A stretch of DNA of 24,406 bases from Ectocarpus siliculosus (lineage: Eukaryota > Sar > Phaeophyceae > Ectocarpales > Ectocarpaceae), in NCBI GenBank assembly GCA_000310025.1, contig FN649736.1, positions 2,775,546-2,799,951 on the forward strand, read 5' to 3'. The notes under the pieces were generated by a model. That model did not search any database, had not been told where the DNA came from, and saw only the letters and a list, made by a program, of their open reading frames with translations. How positions within the stretch are numbered: the stretch's first letter is position 1; every line of letters starts with the position of its first letter. Shown here one piece after another: positions 19,856 to 24,406 of this stretch. The translations under genes and the position numbers were made by a program.

Positions 19856-20529
19856 GCGCGATTGACAGCAGCTGCGACGAATGGTGTATGGATCCTAACA
19901 ACGCGGTCTGTACTTTTTGGGACGCCGGGGACGTGCAGTACAGGCTAGATACCGCTACCGTTGACTCCGTGGAAATTATGACTGGTGAGAAAGGTATGAA
20001 ACACAGGTAGGTGTGACCATTCGGGGGTGGACGTTTCACTTATTATAGTTAGTTTGCATAGATTTCGCGTCACGGCGATTGTTGTGGGCTTGTTCTGTGC
20101 TGAAACCTCCTCTGCTTTCCTCCCCTAACTTTACGGGTGCAACCTCCGCCGCCTCCCTGAAAACAAACGACCGACCGGAAAGCATGAAAGCTTAGGTTTC
20201 GCCCCGGATGTGTATGTATATAATAAACGATATTGAGCCCCCCCCTGGCACAATTTCCCCCGTTGGTGGTATTTTGTACGCCATGTATCTGTCTGGCGAT
20301 TTTGGCATCACTGCCAACCATACGCGTCGTCCCTCAGGGCCAAACAAGCCAAGCCCTTTATTGCTTTTCTGTTGAATTGACTTCATAATTTTTTTCCAGA
20401 CCCGAGGAACCAAGAGATGCCAACAACTTGGTGGAGCATTTTTTTCCCGGCAGACACATTTTTTCTGCGCCTTTTCTAGTTAACAACGTGTCGCTGCCTT
20501 TCCGCCTACAAGACATTACTTATTTCTAG
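19856..20529 (+). CDS. Two-exon coding tract, unknown protein (partial)
   Basis: Exon 19856..20006 follows a pyrimidine-rich acceptor (CTTTACTTAG) and ends at CACAG|GTAGGT. Exon 20400..20529 follows ATTTTTTTCCAG and ends at TAG. The phases agree (2), giving about 93 residues: AIDSSCDEWCMDPNNAVCTF, DVQYRLDTATVDSVEIMTGE, then NNLVEHFFPGRHIFSAPFL and FRLQDITYF. The paired cysteines suggest an extracellular domain. The upstream exon entering in phase 1 is not identified. Right after the TAG a shifted frame from 20529 reads DPPAGTPLKALFVSTSLL and continues as one hydrophobic segment to TGA 20625..20627, which suggests a frameshift or alternative splicing to a membrane-anchored end. Family unknown. 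Confidence 0.4.
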
Positions 20530-20779
20530 ATCCTCCAGCAGGCACACCACTCAAAGCCCTCTTTGTGTCCACCTCGCTCCTTGTCTCTGCGTTGCTCTCT
20601 CTAGTCCTCCTAAGGTTCTCGGTGTGAACAGGTAGCTTCGACAGAGTGTTCGAGGTGCAACTTCTCCCGTTCTCTCGCTCGGGGACTTACTTCCGTGACC
20701 ATTGTTTTTCTCCTATCATCCTAAAAACGACATAACAAATTACATTGTTTTACAGTAAAGCTTCGTTTGTTTTCGTTAG

Positions 20780-20900
20780 GTCCTATAGCAATCTCCCCGT
20801 TACACTTGAAGGGTATTCCGGCACATGTTGGAATGCGGGGACCAATACTTTTGATTTGGATGGAGTTTACCGGTATCATCATGTTTCTCTTGGTCTTTAG
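20780..20900 (+). CDS. Candidate exon, unknown protein
   Basis: After the acceptor TTTCGTTAG|G, the frame reads SYSNLPVTLEGYSGTCWNAG and NTFDLDGVYRYHHVSLGL to TAG 20898..20900. A donor-like CG|GTATCA lies inside it, so the exon may end before YHH. Codon use looks coding. It could continue the tract at 19856..20627, but no phase-consistent joining was found. Confidence 0.3.
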
Positions 20901-21217
20901 AACCATCCTACATCTATCTGTAGGTATATATGCGGAAAAAACAGGAACAATCGATGTAAACTCGGCGATGCACACCCTTCGGCCTAAATGGGTTGGTGAT
21001 CTTCGATGCTCTGTTGTAGTATACTTTGCTTCACATTGTGTGTCGAGCAGGATCGATGGGTTCCAGAGACATATCTCTGTTGTTGACCGACATGTCGTTT
21101 GCGACGTCTGGCTTCTTGTTTATTGCTATTATTACTGTACGTTTATGTTGGTGCCTGGGTCCTTTCAAATTGTGTTTCATTGCCCATCATCCATGTACAG
21201 CAGTAGTTGGCCTGTGA

Positions 21218-21424
21218 CCACGGACCGACGCAGTCCACGTCGGTTGGTCCAGTCGAATATTTTTTGAAGGTATTGAGCAGAGATCGGAACGCGGCAGCCC
21301 ATCCTTCATGCAGCTCGCCGAACACAATAATACATACGGCGTTCCGCGCTTGGTGAATGCGAGCCTGGTCCGGCGAAACCCCGTCGTGTTCCGTCCCGAC
21401 ATCGTAGGGATGCGAGGTCTATAA
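21218..21424 (+). CDS. Candidate exon, unknown protein
   Basis: The frame is open for 68 codons between TGA 21215..21217 and TAA 21422..21424. It reads SSRIFFEGIEQRSERGSP, FMQLAEHNNTYGVPRLVNAS and RRNPVVFRPDIVGMRGL. An ATC|GTAGGG donor-like site lies near its end. Just upstream (21055..21140) another frame has MGSRDISLLLTDMSFATSGF followed by a hydrophobic run and a GTACGT donor-like site, suggesting a membrane protein. No family is recognised. Confidence 0.3.
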   Translation, partial: PRTDAVHVGWSSRIFFEGIEQRSERGSPSFMQLAEHNNTYGVPRLVNASLVRRNPVVFRPDIVGMRGL

Positions 21425-21494
21425 TCTTTATTACTACCGCATGCACGGTAGTTGAGTGCACCCGCCCCCCGAAACGATCCCCCCCCCCGCATTG

Positions 21495-21629
21495 ATGCTG
21501 GAAAATGGCGTCACCCATATTCTTTGGACAGCATATTTGACGGCAGATTCAAAAATAGCGCTCACCAATGTTGCGATAGAGCACATACTTGACCTTGGAC
21601 TTAACCCTTACGTGACTGGGTCTATTTGA
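21495..21629 (+). CDS. Candidate terminal exon or small ORF, unknown protein
   Basis: ATG at 21495 to TGA at 21627..21629, 44 residues: MLENGVTHILWTAYLTADSK, then IALTNVAIEHILDLGLNPYV. The frame is also open upstream through a run of ten C (21479..21488), where a length error would shift it. Codon pattern looks coding. It may be the last part of the tract that includes 21218..21424. Family unknown. Confidence 0.3.
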   Translation: MLENGVTHILWTAYLTADSKIALTNVAIEHILDLGLNPYVTGSI

Positions 21630-23270
21630 TTTTTTTTTGGTTTTCCCCGCAAAGGGCTCTCTCTGTGGGGTCCAAGATCTTACATGCACACATACGTGTA
21701 CAAATCACAGCGGCAAGGATGGTGCGGCAGTGAGTCCATGTGTGGGGCTCACAGGGATGGGGACGCGGTATATGCAAGGGTGACGAACAGGAGAAGTATG
21801 AGGAGAGGAATTTACAGCAGTAGTCTGAGAACGTGTTGCATGCCGTTGTTGACATGGGGCAAGCACGTTGATGATACACATCCGAGGCGTAAAAAAGATA
21901 CCTCAAGCCGCAGGAACCGAGGGATTGCGCGAAACTTTGGCACCTTGGGCATAACGCTGGGCAGACCACGGGGAGAGCGGTGAAGGAACTGCCTGCAGAG
22001 AACTGACTGGCAGAGCTGTCGGACTCTACGTCCTTGCTACCATCCACAGAGTAATCCCCAATTGCAAGTCGGGGTTTCAATCAGCGCTGTCCCCGAAAAA
22101 AGCGTTAACTCCACAGCAGCTCACAGTCCACCATCATCGATCGGCGAGCTGTGGCATGCCTTCCTGATACAAAGGGGTGCCGGCCGCGCCGATGAGGTCA
22201 ATACGGTACCATGTGGTTGTACTTTCGGAGAAACAACAGTTGCTTCTCAAAGCGGGCGATCGCTTGCTCCTCAAAGCGGGCGGCACGATCGCCCAGTCCT
22301 TTCGAGTTCCTCTGACGATCAGAAAAAAATCCATTTGCTCATTGTCCCGCGTGTGTGTGCCCCCTCTCTCCTGACATGTATGTAGCAAAACTAGGAGGGA
22401 GGGTGGGGGTCACCAATACGAACGAAAACATATACGCCAAAGATGTACACACTGCGCTGTGGTGCAGCTTGCCTTTTCTAGCCCCCTCGGTCACCGAAGC
22501 CCTTGAGCTTATCCCTCCGACAGTGGTATCACAAGAAAAATAATCGTGTTCACAATGTATGGTGTAGCTGGAAAGCAGGAGACCAGACCAGTTTGTCAAC
22601 CAGAGCAATTCCTCACACAGGACGACCGGATGAAAACACACGGAAGCGCGGCACCACTCAGCTCCCTCCACTTCAGCCCTCCGCCCCCCCCCGACAGCCG
22701 TTCGCTACACTTCGTGACGGTGGCTGCGTACTACAACAATCACGTTGCTCTCCCCCCATGCCCACATCATTCACGTTTGTTTGACCACGCATACACTTGT
22801 GGTTCATCCGCGATCCACAAAGGGACGATGGACACCCCATCCACTGCAGGCAACAACTACGAGAAAAACACGCCCCTGGTTTCCATCATCATCCATCACG
22901 CGCTATGCGCTATCTTTCTGCCCTCGTGCGAGGCAAGCTCCCTGCGCGTGCCCGTCCATCGTACCGCCAGAAGCGGAAAAAAAAAGGAAGCTATTTTCTT
23001 CGGCCACACGGAACACCGAGAGCTCCACCTATACCGCAAACAAGAGTCTAGATCCTATCACTAGCAGTAGAGGCACAGCGGCAGCAGCAATTGTAACTAC
23101 AACCCTGCGCACAAGACTGGAGAAGAAAAAGAGCCCCCCCCGTCCCGATGACTTCCTTCTTAAAACTTCGGCTTTTCTCCCCCCGCCGCCCTAAACACTT
23201 TTTCCCCCCATTTTGTGACTCCCCCATCATGTGATTTTCCCATCTTGGCGAGTGATACGTCTGAGTGGAT
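21630..23270. other. Stretch with little supported content
   Basis: One minus-strand segment, 22134..22211, looks like the end of a coding frame (YRIDLIGAAGTPLYQEGMPQ, then LADR and TGA), but no splice structure is clear. Two copies of CTCAAAGCGGGCG lie 26 bases apart at about 22246..22285. Other ORFs, such as minus 21622..22080 and plus 22555..23064, have no recognised motif. The region from 22211 to 23270 should include the 3' UTR of the SDHA gene. No RNA gene was seen. Confidence 0.4.
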
Positions 23271-23351
23271 TCAGTACACTCGCTTGAAGGGAGGAACCAT
23301 CTTGACCTCCTCCTCGTCCAACGTGAAGCTGTGCACAGGTCGGTACTCCAC
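23271..23351 (-). CDS. SDHA: Succinate dehydrogenase flavoprotein subunit, last exon (partial)
   Basis: After the acceptor TTCTGCCAG, the minus strand encodes 26 residues and TGA, with YRPVHSFTLDEEE and PPFKRVY at the very end. This matches the conserved C terminus of SDHA as recalled from plants and animals (YRPV, then TLD/TLN, then PP, then R-V/S-Y). SDHA is the FAD-binding catalytic subunit of mitochondrial complex II, oxidising succinate to fumarate. The entry phase is 0. No upstream exon (for example one with the HTLSW-like motif) was found in the remaining kilobase, so the intron is either longer than that and crosses the window edge, or the preceding exon is too short to recognise. Assignment rests on a short segment. 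Confidence 0.72.
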   Translation of the reverse strand: MEYRPVHSFTLDEEEVKMVPPFKRVY

Positions 23352-24406
23352 CTGGCAGAAGGATCGCGTGCAACAAGATGATGCGGCGCGCGCGCGTGGC
23401 AATACGACGGCAAGGGGGCAAAAAAAACAAGCAGCAGCAGCAGGGGCAGCAAGGGAAGAGAGGGAAAATAGTCAGCGGGTCGAGCACGAAAACCTCAGGT
23501 CAACCCAGTCTCGAAGGAAGACCTTTTCTAAATTGACTGCGATGTGTCTATTAGCATGGGAGCCCTGGACAAGTACATACCGTCTCGTTTTGACGCACAT
23601 CAGGAGCCGACTTTTCCGCCGATGACACCCCTCTTTCTCGCCGGTTGCATGTGTGTTTTCTTCCACGTCTAGGAACATGCAAAACACTTGGGTTTCCACG
23701 TTACATGTAATGGACGGACTGTCGTACTTTTTCGTTTTCTACAGGAGCGGTGAGGTGTGCATGCACACTTGAACCAGCGCACAGCGGACGAGAAAAATGA
23801 AAAACGACCGACAACAAGATATCCCCCCGCGTACAGCTGGACACCGCCCCGCTTTCACCCAACCCCCTTATCCCTCTCACCGCCCCCCCGTCCCCTCCGG
23901 AAAAATGAATCGCAGACACGGCAAAGCGCAGCTTGTACAGCGTTCATCGCCTGGCAAGCAACAAGAATCAACACTGTTTCCAATTGCCATCTTCCTCGTG
24001 CCCAAAGCAAGGTCAAGGCTCGGCGTTTTAGGGACTCTCGCCTTCGTTTGTGGTGTGCGTTTTCAATCCTACCGTACAAACCTTACGCAGTGCTTCCGTT
24101 TCCCGCAAGCCATTGTGGTGCCCTGCGACTGCTCTTGGACACGATGCACGCGCAATCTCCGACAAAACAAAAGAGGCAACGAGCTACATCCAAGACACTG
24201 TTTTCGGACGGATGCAACACCGAAGCCATGTGTTTCAAAAGCAAACAACGGATGTTGCCCCCGACAAAAAAAAAGAACAAGAAAAAGTGCACAAGTTCCC
24301 TGACAGAATAAGTAAAATTCGCTCTCGCCAACGTTCCTCTGCGCCCTGCCTGTCGGGGAACCTCGCGAACGAAAAAAAAAAGTTCCAACTTGCGGCAGGT
24401 GAGGCT
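23352..24406. other. Probable SDHA intron sequence
   Basis: If the SDHA call is right, this is the intron upstream of its last exon, at least 1055 bases long. It contains short CA-, A- and C-rich runs. Plus ORFs at 23757..24311 and 23797..24303 overlap in different frames and show no recognised motif, so they are treated as chance. No other feature was found. Confidence 0.45.

Noticed and set aside
22050-22115. Possible tRNA around GGGGTTTCAATC
   Set aside because: No cloverleaf could be drawn: the arms and anticodon loop do not pair.
23757-24311. Overlapping 184- and 168-codon plus ORFs
   Set aside because: They occupy two frames of the same basic, low-complexity sequence with no motif, in a region best explained as SDHA intron.

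Overview
The window looks like nuclear DNA from an intron-rich eukaryote, most likely a stramenopile and probably a brown alga. That assignment is inference. The evidence is small coding exons separated by introns of about 60 to 920 bases, many homopolymer and triplet runs, low gene density, and proteins of eukaryotic type. No bacterial operon, rRNA, tRNA or CRISPR structure was seen.

Three genes can be supported by homology recalled from known families. (1) A minus-strand gene, complement(361..3952), has six phase-consistent exons and encodes a 247-residue protein-isoaspartate methyltransferase-domain protein of the PCMTD1/2 type. (2) A plus-strand gene, 6601..9111, has six phase-consistent exons and encodes a 468-residue Nudix hydrolase with an intact Nudix box; one of its introns appears to be GC-AG. 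These two genes are head to head, about 2.65 kb apart. (3) Only the last exon of a minus-strand succinate dehydrogenase flavoprotein (SDHA) gene is visible, 23271..23351; the rest probably lies beyond the right edge.

Layout between these genes: 3953..6600 is the divergent intergenic region, containing a 204-codon intronless ORF that ends at a poly(A) tract with retrocopy-like features. 9112..10845 is mostly featureless. 10846..11328 is an open frame split by one TAG. 11329..14530 has only weak ORFs and a short diverged direct repeat. 14540..17040 is a composite repeat block: about a dozen diverged copies of a roughly 90-200 bp element, a recent tandem duplication of 642/780 bp, and arrays of a 20/23/26-bp unit whose lengths are almost all 2 modulo 3, so one DNA unit is read in all three frames in turn inside a 428-codon ORF. 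17045..18540 is sparse. 18546..21629 holds many short coding-like stretches, mainly on the plus strand, in different frames and broken by stops. They may be exons of an unrecognised membrane or extracellular protein gene, or a decaying gene. 21630..23270 and 23352..24406 contain little that can be supported.

The recognised genes do not form an operon or pathway; they are ordinary housekeeping genes separated by repetitive DNA. The most unusual signals are the frame-cycling repeat block, the fragmented reading frames at 19.5-21.6 kb, and a 60-codon open frame directly after the stop codon of the methyltransferase gene.
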